A DNA stretch of 64,000 nucleotides from contig JAFTPT010000021.1 of NCBI GenBank assembly GCA_017463155.1, forward strand, positions 1-64,000. Direction: 5' to 3'. This document shows, one piece after another, positions 6,836 through 14,348 of the stretch. The notes below the pieces were generated by a model. That model did not search any database and was not told where the DNA came from. It worked only from the letters and a program-made list of their open reading frames with translations. Origin of the DNA: Blautia sp. (GTDB taxonomy: Bacteria > Bacillota > Clostridia > Lachnospirales > Lachnospiraceae). The position numbers and the translations under genes are program-made. Position 1 is the first letter of the stretch. The number at the start of each line of letters is the position of its first letter.

Positions 6836-8065
6836 ATGGATGTGAACAATATCAATATCGAAGAGATCGTCAAACAGGTCCTCGCCGGCATGACCGGACA
6901 GGCTCCCGCCGGAGCACCTGCTGCATCGTACGGCTCTTCGGCAGGAAATGCGATCCCGAAGACGGCCAGAGTTGCCGTTCTGACGGAAAAAGAACATTTT
7001 GAGATCAAGGAATACCCGATCCCGCCTCTCGGCGACGACGATATCCTGGTCAAGGTTGAAGGCTGCGGCGTCTGCGGAACAGACGCGCATGAGTTCAAGA
7101 GAGATCCCTTCGATCTGATCCCGGTCGCGCTCGGACATGAGGGAACCGGCGAGATCGTCGCGATGGGCAAGAATGTCAAGACCGACACGGCCGGAAATCC
7201 GGTCAAGATCGGCGACAAGATCGTCACCTGCATGATCTTCAAGGATGACCCGGAGATCACGATGTTCGACCTCAACAAGAAGAATGTCGGCGGCGCTGAT
7301 GTGTACGGACTTCTTCCGGACGATGATGTGCATCTCAACGGATGGTTCTCCGACTATATCTTTATCCGCGGCGGTAACTTCGGTTCCACCTTCTTCAACG
7401 TGAGCGACCTTGATTTTGATTCCCGTATGCTGATCGAGCCGTGCGCGGTTCTGGTACACGCGGTCGAGAGAGCCAAGACGACGGGGATCCTTCGTTTCAA
7501 CAGCCGCGTGGCCGTACAGGGCTGCGGACCGATCGGTCTGATCTGCATCGCCGTTCTGCGCACCATGGGCGTCGAGAACATCTGCGCGGTGGACGGAAAC
7601 GAAAAGCGTCTTGAGTTCGCAAAGAGAATGGGCGCCAACAAGACAGTGAACTTCAAGGATTTCCAGGGTATCGAAGCTCTGGCGGGCGGCGTCAAGACGG
7701 CCTTCGGCGGCCATCTGGCGGATTTCGCCTTCCAGTGTACCGGAAATCCGGTGGCTCATTCCAATATCTATAAATTCATCCGCAACGGCGGCGGCCTGTG
7801 CGAGCTCGGCTTCTTCATCAACGGTGGAGACGCCACCATCAACCCGCACTTTGATATCTGCTCCAAGGAGATCACCACGGTCGGATCCTGGGTCTACACC
7901 CTTCGTGACTATGCGACGACCTTCGATTTCCTGCGCAGAGCCAAGGGGATCGGCCTTCCGATGTCCGACCTGATCACCGACCGCTTCCCGCTGGAGCAGA
8001 TCAATGAGGCACTGAAGACCAACCTGGCAATGACCGGCCTCAAGATCGCCGTTGTCAACAAGTAA
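6836..8065 (+). CDS. Zinc-containing medium-chain alcohol dehydrogenase with encapsulation peptide
   Basis: 409-residue MDR-family dehydrogenase. The first 20 residues (NINIEEIVKQVLAGM) form an amphipathic targeting helix, then an Ala/Pro/Gly linker to about residue 40. The catalytic domain shows GCGVCGTD (C77, C80) and GHEGTGE (H101, E102) for zinc, and the Rossmann domain has GCGPIG. Beside the aldolase, the likely role is reduction of lactaldehyde to 1,2-propanediol, regenerating NAD+. This is inferred from context, and propionaldehyde reduction is the alternative. ATG at 6836 follows AGGAGGAGACAGAGC; the frame is open further upstream without a ribosome site. Confidence 0.87.
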   Translation: MDVNNINIEEIVKQVLAGMTGQAPAGAPAASYGSSAGNAIPKTARVAVLTEKEHFEIKEYPIPPLGDDDILVKVEGCGVCGTDAHEFKRDPFDLIPVALGHEGTGEIVAMGKNVKTDTAGNPVKIGDKIVTCMIFKDDPEITMFDLNKKNVGGADVYGLLPDDDVHLNGWFSDYIFIRGGNFGSTFFNVSDLDFDSRMLIEPCAVLVHAVERAKTTGILRFNSRVAVQGCGPIGLICIAVLRTMGVENICAVDGNEKRLEFAKRMGANKTVNFKDFQGIEALAGGVKTAFGGHLADFAFQCTGNPVAHSNIYKFIRNGGGLCELGFFINGGDATINPHFDICSKEITTVGSWVYTLRDYATTFDFLRRAKGIGLPMSDLITDRFPLEQINEALKTNLAMTGLKIAVVNK

Positions 8066-8088
8066 GATCGTAGTAAAGGAGGAACATC

Positions 8089-8403
8089 ATGGCAGATGCG
8101 GTAGGAATACTGGAAGTATACGGGCTTACCACTGCCTTCATCGCGGCCGACGCCGGATGCAAGGCGGCCAACGTACGGCTGGAGGTATTCGACAAGAATA
8201 AGCCTGCCCACGCGGAGACCCTGCCGGTTCCGCTCCTTGTCTGTATCAAGTACCGCGGAAGCGTCGCCGACGTGAAGGCGGCCATGGAAGCGGGGATCCG
8301 CACGGCCGAAAGTATGACCGGTGTGGTACAACACTATATTATTCCGAACCCGGAGCCGGGAACGGAAAAAATGCTGAAGATCAGCGCCCTGGATAAACGG
8401 TAG
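8089..8403 (+). CDS. BMC-H shell protein with an internal insertion
   Basis: 104-residue BMC-domain protein. It begins with the typical [12 protein letters not shown] strand-helix and the CKAANV segment, but carries an extra stretch (about residues 35-48, [14 protein letters not shown]) between the first strands and the [13 protein letters not shown] helix. Hexamer-forming shell tile. The insertion could alter the central pore or one hexamer face, and the usual GSG-type pore loop is replaced by KYRGS. ATG follows AAAGGAGGAACATC. Confidence 0.85.
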   Translation: MADAVGILEVYGLTTAFIAADAGCKAANVRLEVFDKNKPAHAETLPVPLLVCIKYRGSVADVKAAMEAGIRTAESMTGVVQHYIIPNPEPGTEKMLKISALDKR

Positions 8404-8459
8404 GATGCCTTCCGGGGTATAGGAACAATTCCACGAATGACAAAATGGAGGAAAAAAGC

Positions 8460-8735
8460 ATGTCACAGGAAGCATTAGGAATGGTTGAAACCAGAGGACT
8501 TACCGCAGCGATCGAGGCAGCTGATGCCATGACCAAGGCCGCAGAGGTCGTTCTGGTCGGCACGGAAAAGATCGGATCCGGACTTGTGACCGTTATGGTC
8601 CGCGGCGATGTCGGTGCCGTAAAGGCATCCGTGGAGAGCGGCTCCGCAGCAGCGTCCAGACTGGGCGAGCTGGTTGCGACCCACGTGATCCCGAGACCGC
8701 ATGCAGATGTTGAGAAGATCCTTCCGAAGCTTTGA
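8460..8735 (+). CDS. pduA: BMC-H shell protein, PduA/PduJ type (copy 1)
   Basis: 91-residue canonical hexameric shell protein. It has [10 protein letters not shown], the [19 protein letters not shown] core containing the pore loop (GSG) and the C-terminal [11 protein letters not shown] segment. PduA-type pores are selective for propanediol. The ATG at 8460 with AATGGAGG upstream is preferred over the in-frame ATG at 8445, which lies before the ribosome site. It differs at about eight positions from the copy at 9118. Confidence 0.92.
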   Translation: MSQEALGMVETRGLTAAIEAADAMTKAAEVVLVGTEKIGSGLVTVMVRGDVGAVKASVESGSAAASRLGELVATHVIPRPHADVEKILPKL

Positions 8736-8779
8736 TCCGGAGGATATCAGACCCGAGTTTTTGACGAAGGAGTTCGCTC

Positions 8780-9088
8780 ATGGGTAAATCTTACGGCTTT
8801 TTGGAAATAACAGGCGTTGTGGCTGCGATGGACGCCTTGGACATCATGTGCAAGGCGGCGAATGTGGAGCTGGCATCGTGGGAGCGGAAGCTGGGCGGAC
8901 GACTGGTGACCATTATTATTGAAGGTGATGTGGCAGCAGTCACGGAAGCTGTTGAGACTGCCAAAGCCAACGCGATCAAAAAACCTGTCAGCACGGCTGT
9001 TCTGGCCAGCCCCCACGAGGAGATCGTGCGGCTGGTGGAACTGTCGCAGAGCAGGTGGAAGAAAAAAGCAGAACAGGTAAATAAGTAA
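8780..9088 (+). CDS. BMC-H shell protein, divergent
   Basis: 102-residue BMC-domain protein lying between two near-identical PduA/J-type genes. It starts [17 protein letters not shown] and has [19 protein letters not shown] in place of the EKIGSGLV pore strand (GGR for GSG), followed by a basic C-terminal tail ([12 protein letters not shown]). It may be a minor tile with a different pore. The tail is shorter than PduK's cysteine-bearing extension and has no cysteines, so I do not assign PduK. The TTG-less ATG start has GAAGGAG upstream. Confidence 0.85.
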   Translation: MGKSYGFLEITGVVAAMDALDIMCKAANVELASWERKLGGRLVTIIIEGDVAAVTEAVETAKANAIKKPVSTAVLASPHEEIVRLVELSQSRWKKKAEQVNK

Positions 9089-9117
9089 GCGAAAGATCAT
9101 GTAAGGAGGAAATGAAC

Positions 9118-9396
9118 ATGACACAGGAAGCATTAGGAATGGTTGAGACCAGAGGACTTACCGCAGCGATCGAGGCAGCTGACCAGATGTGCAAGGCTGC
9201 AAACGTTGTTCTGATCGGAACCGAGAAGATCGGATCCGGACTCGTGACCGTTATGGTCCGCGGTGATGTAGGCGCTGTCAAGTCTTCCGTAGAGAGCGGT
9301 GCCGCAGCAGCATCCAGACTTGGCGAGCTGGTAGCGACCCACGTGATCCCGAGACCGCACGCAGACGTTGAGAAGATCCTGCCGACACTGAAATAA
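9118..9396 (+). CDS. pduJ: BMC-H shell protein, PduA/PduJ type (copy 2)
   Basis: 92-residue hexameric shell tile, about 91% identical by eye to the product of 8460-8735, with the same GSG pore loop and [11 protein letters not shown] end. An in-frame ATG at 9112 lies only three bases after AAGGAGG, so ATG at 9118 is taken. The near-identity of two copies flanking a divergent BMC-H gene indicates a recent duplication or gene conversion. Confidence 0.92.
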   Translation: MTQEALGMVETRGLTAAIEAADQMCKAANVVLIGTEKIGSGLVTVMVRGDVGAVKSSVESGAAAASRLGELVATHVIPRPHADVEKILPTLK

Positions 9397-9428
9397 ACAG
9401 GAATCCTTGACAGAAAGCAGGTGTTTTC

Positions 9429-10073
9429 TTGGAAGCAAACAATATTGAGCTGATCACCCGCATGGTGATCCAGGCTCTGGATAAGAACGAAAAAAGAGAC
9501 AGCGGCTTTGTCGTTCCCATCGGTGTTTCCGCAAGACACATTCACCTGACACAGGAACATGTGGAGGCTCTTTTCGGCAAGGGATACCACCTGACCAAAA
9601 AGAAGGATCTGATGGGTGGCCAGTTCGCATCCAACGAAATGGTCACCATCGTGGGACTCAAGCTCCGGGCGATCGAGAACGTCCGGATCCTGGGACCTGT
9701 CCGCAAGGCTTCCCAGGTCGAAGTGTCCGCAACGGACGCGATCAAACTCGGAATGAACGTTCCGGTTCGCGAGTCCGGAGATATCAAGGGAAGTGCTCCC
9801 ATCGCGCTGGTCGGCCCGAAGGGTGCGCTGTATCTGAAGGAAGGCTGCATCGTGGCAGCCCGCCATATCCACATGTCGCCCAAGGATGCCGAGGCAGCCG
9901 GCGTGAAGGACGGGGATATCGTCTCCGTACGTGCGGACAATGAGCGGGGCACGATCTTCAATCAGGTCAAGATCCGTGTAGACGAGAGCTTTACGCTCGA
10001 GATGCACATCGACACCGACGAGGCAAACGCGGCAAAGATCTCAACGGGAACGACCGTGACGATCATAAAGTAG
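9429..10073 (+). CDS. pduL: Phosphate propanoyltransferase PduL
   Basis: 214-residue PduL-type phosphotransacylase, which converts propionyl-CoA to propionyl-phosphate and recycles CoA inside the shell. Two repeated beta-barrel halves carry the zinc motifs ARHIHL (H37, H39) and ARHIHMS (H146, H148). The N-terminal helix NNIELITRMVIQALDKN is an encapsulation peptide. The start is TTG at 9429, with only a weak AGGTG upstream, which may keep its output low. The length matches lumenal PduL. Confidence 0.93.
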   Translation: MEANNIELITRMVIQALDKNEKRDSGFVVPIGVSARHIHLTQEHVEALFGKGYHLTKKKDLMGGQFASNEMVTIVGLKLRAIENVRILGPVRKASQVEVSATDAIKLGMNVPVRESGDIKGSAPIALVGPKGALYLKEGCIVAARHIHMSPKDAEAAGVKDGDIVSVRADNERGTIFNQVKIRVDESFTLEMHIDTDEANAAKISTGTTVTIIK

Positions 10074-10106
10074 GACGTTTGTCGGAATTATCAGGTAAGT
10101 ACTTTT

Positions 10107-10134
10107 CCCCGCGGCGGCGGTTTGCCCCGCGGGG
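10107..10134 (+). repeat. GC-rich hairpin between pduL and pduN
   Basis: CCCCGCGG (10107-10114) pairs with CCGCGGGG (10127-10134). No T-run follows, so it is more likely an mRNA processing or stability element within the operon than a terminator. It sits in the 120-base pduL-pduN gap. Confidence 0.5.
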
Positions 10135-10193
10135 AGGAGAAGATCCGGCATACAGATACGAATGTGGCCGGACAGGGCAGTAGGAGGCACAGT

Positions 10194-10460
10194 ATGATCG
10201 TAGGCAAGGTTATTGGAAGCGTGGTATCCACACGCAAAAGCGAAAAACTGATCGGGAATAAATTTATGATCATCGAGCCGGTACATCATATGAAAGGTGA
10301 CCTCAGCCATTTTGTCGCGATCGACATCATCGGCGCGGGCGTCGGTGAGTATGTATTGGTGGCACAGGGTAGCGCAGCCAGGATCGGCTGCGGCGTAGAA
10401 ACAGCGCCGGTGGATGCGGCAATCGTCGGTATCATCGATGACGGCGCGGGATTGGAGTAA
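10194..10460 (+). CDS. pduN: BMC-P pentameric vertex protein, PduN/EutN/CcmL type
   Basis: 88-residue EutN/CcmL-family protein that caps the vertices of the shell. Its typical start MIVGKVIGSVVSTRK and the GIIDD segment near the C-terminus are visible. ATG at 10194 follows TAGGAGGCACAGT; the frame is open upstream but without a suitable start context. Single BMC-P copy in the locus, as in the Salmonella pdu operon. Confidence 0.92.
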   Translation: MIVGKVIGSVVSTRKSEKLIGNKFMIIEPVHHMKGDLSHFVAIDIIGAGVGEYVLVAQGSAARIGCGVETAPVDAAIVGIIDDGAGLE

Positions 10461-10464
10461 CGCC

Positions 10465-11793
10465 ATGGATATCAGAGAATTACAGAAGATCATGCAGGAG
10501 AATGGTGTTGTTGGTGCCGGCGGGGCGGGTTTTCCCACCTATATGAAGCTGAGCGACAAAGCCAATACGATCCTTCTCAACTGCGCGGAATGTGAGCCGC
10601 TGCTTAAGCTTCATCAGCAGCTGCTGGAGAGGCACGCCTATGATATCATGAAGACCTTTCACATGATCGCCGGGACCGTCGGCGCGAGTGAAGCGATCAT
10701 CGGTATCAAGGAATCCTATGTGCAGACAGTGAATGCGCTGCGGCAGCATATTGAGGAGTTTCCCGGCATGAGGATCCATCTTCTCAAGGAAGTGTATCCG
10801 ATGGGAGATGAGGTCGTGCTGATCTACGAGGCGACCGGACGTGTGGTGCGTCCCGGCGGGCTTCCGATCGAGCAGGGCGTTGCCGTATTTAATGTTGAGA
10901 CAGTCTATAACGTGTTCCGGGCTGTTGAAAAACAGAAACCGGTCACGGATAAATATATCTCCGTGGTCGCGGAGGTGGAGCACCCGGTGACGGTCAGGGT
11001 TCCCCTGGGCTGCACACTGGATGAAGTGGTCGCGCAGGCCGGCGCAGTGACGGTCAAGGATCCCGTCTATTTTGTCGGCGGTCCGATGATGGGCCGGATC
11101 GGCCATGGAAGCGACCCCGTAACAAAAACGACAAATGCGATCCTGGTCCTGCCGAAGGATCATGTGATCGTTACAAAGAAGCAGAGAACTTCTTCAATAG
11201 ATCTGAAACGGGCAGCATCCATCTGCTGCCAGTGCAGCACCTGTACGGATCTGTGCCCGAGGCACAACCTCGGTCATCCGATCGATCCGGCCCGCTTTAT
11301 GCGCGCCGCTTCCAACCAGGATTTCCAGGACCTGAATCCGTACATTGACGCAAGCTTCTGCAGCTCCTGCGGCGTCTGCGAAATGTATGCATGTCCGCAG
11401 AGCCTTGCACCCCGTACCCTCCTGGCCGACATGAAGGCCGGACTCCGCAAGGGCGGGATCAAACCGCCTCAGGGCGTGGTCCCGAAACCCGTTCAGGAGT
11501 CGAGAGAGTACCGCAAGGTGCCCGAAGAAAGACTGATGGCGCGGCTGGGCCTTACCCGCTACAACACGGGGGCACCGATGGACGAAACACTGGTTCCGGT
11601 ATCCAAGGTCACGATCCTTCTGTCACAGCATATCGGAGCACCTGCAAAACCGGTGGTATCCGTGGGCAGCGAGGTCACCAGAGGACAGATGATCGCGGAA
11701 CCGGCACAGGGACTGAGTGTCGGCATTCATGCCAGCATATGCGGGCGGGTCACGGAGGTGACGGACCGTCATATTGTGATCGCAGCAAAGTAG
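10465..11793 (+). CDS. pduS: Cobalamin reductase PduS (RnfC-like)
   Basis: 443-residue flavin and iron-sulfur protein that reduces cob(III)/cob(II)alamin for the adenosyltransferase. The N-terminal GAGGAGFPTYMKL and NCAECEPLL motifs are typical of the RnfC/NuoF-like fold. Two [4Fe-4S] motifs follow: C254-x2-C257-x2-C260-x3-C264-P and C299-x2-C302-x2-C305-x4-C310-P. A C-terminal SLBB/biotinyl-like region ends the protein. PduS is known to bind PduT, encoded next. ATG at 10465 lies four bases after the pduN stop. Confidence 0.93.
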   Translation: MDIRELQKIMQENGVVGAGGAGFPTYMKLSDKANTILLNCAECEPLLKLHQQLLERHAYDIMKTFHMIAGTVGASEAIIGIKESYVQTVNALRQHIEEFPGMRIHLLKEVYPMGDEVVLIYEATGRVVRPGGLPIEQGVAVFNVETVYNVFRAVEKQKPVTDKYISVVAEVEHPVTVRVPLGCTLDEVVAQAGAVTVKDPVYFVGGPMMGRIGHGSDPVTKTTNAILVLPKDHVIVTKKQRTSSIDLKRAASICCQCSTCTDLCPRHNLGHPIDPARFMRAASNQDFQDLNPYIDASFCSSCGVCEMYACPQSLAPRTLLADMKAGLRKGGIKPPQGVVPKPVQESREYRKVPEERLMARLGLTRYNTGAPMDETLVPVSKVTILLSQHIGAPAKPVVSVGSEVTRGQMIAEPAQGLSVGIHASICGRVTEVTDRHIVIAAK

Positions 11794-11809
11794 AAAGGAT
11801 GTGCAGAAC

Positions 11810-12358
11810 ATGAGCAATGCAATCGGAATGATCGAATTTAAGACGACAGCCTCCGGTATCACTGCAGCCGATATGATGATCAAGACATCGGAAGTGCAGG
11901 TGATCGAGGCGCAGACTGTCTGTCCGGGCAAATATATCGCGCTCATCACAGGAGATCTAAGCGCCGTCAAGGCGGCTGTGGAGGCCGCGGTAAACACCTA
12001 CGAAGACAAATGTATCGACAGCTTCGTGCTGGGCAATCCTCATGAGTCCATCTTCCCGGCGATCTACGGAGCTACGCAGATCGAGGAGATCAGTGCGCTC
12101 GGCATCCTTGAGACCTACGATGCGGCTTCGATCATCGAGGCGGCCGACCAGGCTGCCAAGACAGCGATCGTTGACCTTATCGAGCTCCGGATCGCCAAAG
12201 GTATGTGCGGAAAATCCTACATGCTCCTCACCGGAGAGGTTTCCGCGGTGGAGGCGTCGATCCAGAGAGCCAAAGAACTGGTGGCAGCGAAGGGAATGTT
12301 CCTGGACGCTTCCGTCATCGCGCATCCCGACAGAAGGATGATCGACTCGATCCTCTGA
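11810..12358 (+). CDS. pduT: BMC-T shell protein PduT, with Fe-S site
   Basis: 182-residue tandem-BMC (trimeric) shell protein. The first BMC domain covers about residues 1-90 and the second 95-182. Cys38 in TVCPGKY is the position that binds a central [4Fe-4S] cluster at the trimer axis in characterised PduT, suggesting electron passage across the shell, in line with the adjacent PduS. ATG at 11810 is used; GTG at 11801 is an alternative. It is the only BMC-T gene in the locus. Confidence 0.92.
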   Translation: MSNAIGMIEFKTTASGITAADMMIKTSEVQVIEAQTVCPGKYIALITGDLSAVKAAVEAAVNTYEDKCIDSFVLGNPHESIFPAIYGATQIEEISALGILETYDAASIIEAADQAAKTAIVDLIELRIAKGMCGKSYMLLTGEVSAVEASIQRAKELVAAKGMFLDASVIAHPDRRMIDSIL

Positions 12359-12377
12359 TCGGGGACAGGGGGTATTT

Positions 12378-13142
12378 ATGCTGGCGTTGGAGCGTAAAAA
12401 TCTGATTCTGGCAAAGCTCCAGGAAGAAAAGAGCGTTGTGGTCAGCGAACTAAGCCAGCTTTTTGATGTGTCCGAGGAGACGATCCGTCGTGATCTCGAT
12501 AAGCTCGAAAGGGAAGGGTTTGCGACAAAAAGTTACGGAGGGGCGGTCATCAACGATACGATCGGGATCGACCTTCCGTTCAACATCCGTAAGAACCAGA
12601 ACGTAGCCGGCAAGCAGAAGATGGCGGAGATCGCCGCTTCCCTTGTCAATGACGGCGACCATGTTTTCCTGGATGCCAGTACGACGGCCGTCTTTGTTGC
12701 GAGGGCGCTTAAGGAGAAGGAGCGGCTGACCGTCGTGACGAATTCCGTGGAGATCCTGCTGGAGCTTTCCGATGTGACCGGCTGGAGGATCATCTCCACC
12801 GGCGGGATCGTCCGCGAAGGCTATCTTGCCTTTGTCGGACCGCAGGCTGAGGATGCCATCCGGTCCTATTATGTGGATAAGGCGATCTTTTCCTGCAAGT
12901 CACTGGATCTGGAACGCGGCCTGATGGAATCCAAGGATTCCATCGCAAGCGTGAAAGAGACCATGATGGCCTGCAGCCGCCGGAATATCCTGGTGGTGGA
13001 CAGCACGAAATTTGACCAGACAGCTTTCTCCGTCTGGGGCGACCTTAAGAACGTGGATACGGTCGTGACCGATCTGCGTCCGGACGAGGCCTGGCTCAGA
13101 CGGTTCGAGGAGACGGGCAGCAGTTGTCTGTTTCCGGAATGA
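12378..13142 (+). CDS. DeoR-family transcriptional regulator
   Basis: 254-residue DeoR-type regulator. The N-terminal winged helix (VSELSQLFDVSEETIRRDLDKLE, residues about 20-43) is followed by a DeoR-C sugar-phosphate sensor domain with the GDHVFLDASTT and VVTNS motifs. The family usually represses sugar operons and responds to phosphorylated intermediates. Its position inside a locus with a sugar-phosphate aldolase suggests it senses a deoxysugar phosphate or DHAP-related signal. It is co-directional with, and 20 bases downstream of, pduT. Operator sites could not be assigned. Confidence 0.9.
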   Translation: MLALERKNLILAKLQEEKSVVVSELSQLFDVSEETIRRDLDKLEREGFATKSYGGAVINDTIGIDLPFNIRKNQNVAGKQKMAEIAASLVNDGDHVFLDASTTAVFVARALKEKERLTVVTNSVEILLELSDVTGWRIISTGGIVREGYLAFVGPQAEDAIRSYYVDKAIFSCKSLDLERGLMESKDSIASVKETMMACSRRNILVVDSTKFDQTAFSVWGDLKNVDTVVTDLRPDEAWLRRFEETGSSCLFPE

Positions 13143-13172
13143 CCGAAGGAATAAACGGCTTGAGGAGTTCAT

Positions 13173-14324
13173 ATGAAGACATTTGAGATGAGAACAGCCA
13201 TTCATTTCGGGGAGAATTCCCTGGAAAGGCTCAGGGAAATACCATACAAAAGGATCCTGATCATCACCGATCCGTACGTTGTACAAAGCAAGATGATCGA
13301 TATGATCACGGCTCCGCTGCAGAAAGCAGGGAAGGAGTTTGATCTATTCTTCGACGTCGTGCCGGATGCGCCGGTGGACAAGATCGCTTCCGGCGTACGG
13401 AAATTTCTTGCATACCAGCCGGACTGCGTCGTGGCCGTGGGCGGCGGCTCCGCGATCGACTCGTCAAAGGCGATCCGGGAGTTCGCGCTCAAGATCAACA
13501 ATTACGGAAAAGTCGGCCTGATCGCGATCCCCACCACGAGCGGAACGGGGTCGGAGGTCACTTCCTTTGCTGTCGTGAACGACACGGCGGCCCATATCAA
13601 ATATCCGCTGATCTCCGACAGCCTGACGGCTGACGAGGCGATCCTGGACGCGGAACTGGTACGTTCGGTCCCGCCGGCTGTCACCGCCGATACGGGTATG
13701 GACGTATTCACCCACGCGCTGGAATCCTATGTGAGTGCCGCGCACAACGAATTCTCCTCCGCGCTGGCGGAGAAGGCCATCGAGATCTGCGGCGTTTTCC
13801 TGCTGCGGGCGTATCTCGACGGAAACGACATGCACGCGCGTCAGAAGATGCACGTGGCTTCCTGCCTGGCAGGTCTTTCCTTTAATACGGCAGGACTCGG
13901 CATCACCCACAGTATGGCACATCAGCTCGGCGCGGTGTTCCATGTCCCGCACGGGCGGGCCAACGCCATGCTGCTGGCCCATGTGGTGGAGTTCAATTCC
14001 AATATCAACAAGCACAGCCGCAGCCAGAAAGAGTATCTGCCGGCCGTGAAGAGATATTCCAATATCGCCCATGTCCTTGGGCTCAGCAACTTCAACAAGG
14101 TCATGACGGTACGCTCCCTTGTGAACTGGATCCAGTTCATGCAGAAGGAGATGAACATCCCGCTGACCATTCAGGAGATGGGAACGATCCCGCCGGATGC
14201 GTATTTTGCGGCAATCGACAAGATGGCGGACGCAGCACTTGCGGATTCCTGTACCGCCAATAATCCAAGAGTACCGACCAAGGAAGATATCGTTAAGATA
14301 TATACAAAGCTCTGGTCATTTTGA
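13173..14324 (+). CDS. pduQ: Iron-containing 1-propanol dehydrogenase PduQ
   Basis: 383-residue group III (Fe-type) alcohol dehydrogenase, reducing propionaldehyde to 1-propanol and regenerating NAD+ for PduP inside the shell. The NAD-binding GGGSAIDSSKA and PTTSGTGSE motifs and the metal region GITHSMAHQLGAVFHVPHGRAN are visible. There is no encapsulation peptide; PduQ is thought to associate through PduT. ATG follows TTGAGGAGTTCAT. Confidence 0.9.
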   Translation: MKTFEMRTAIHFGENSLERLREIPYKRILIITDPYVVQSKMIDMITAPLQKAGKEFDLFFDVVPDAPVDKIASGVRKFLAYQPDCVVAVGGGSAIDSSKAIREFALKINNYGKVGLIAIPTTSGTGSEVTSFAVVNDTAAHIKYPLISDSLTADEAILDAELVRSVPPAVTADTGMDVFTHALESYVSAAHNEFSSALAEKAIEICGVFLLRAYLDGNDMHARQKMHVASCLAGLSFNTAGLGITHSMAHQLGAVFHVPHGRANAMLLAHVVEFNSNINKHSRSQKEYLPAVKRYSNIAHVLGLSNFNKVMTVRSLVNWIQFMQKEMNIPLTIQEMGTIPPDAYFAAIDKMADAALADSCTANNPRVPTKEDIVKIYTKLWSF

Positions 14325-14348
14325 TCAGTGCGGAGAAAAGAGTGCGCT

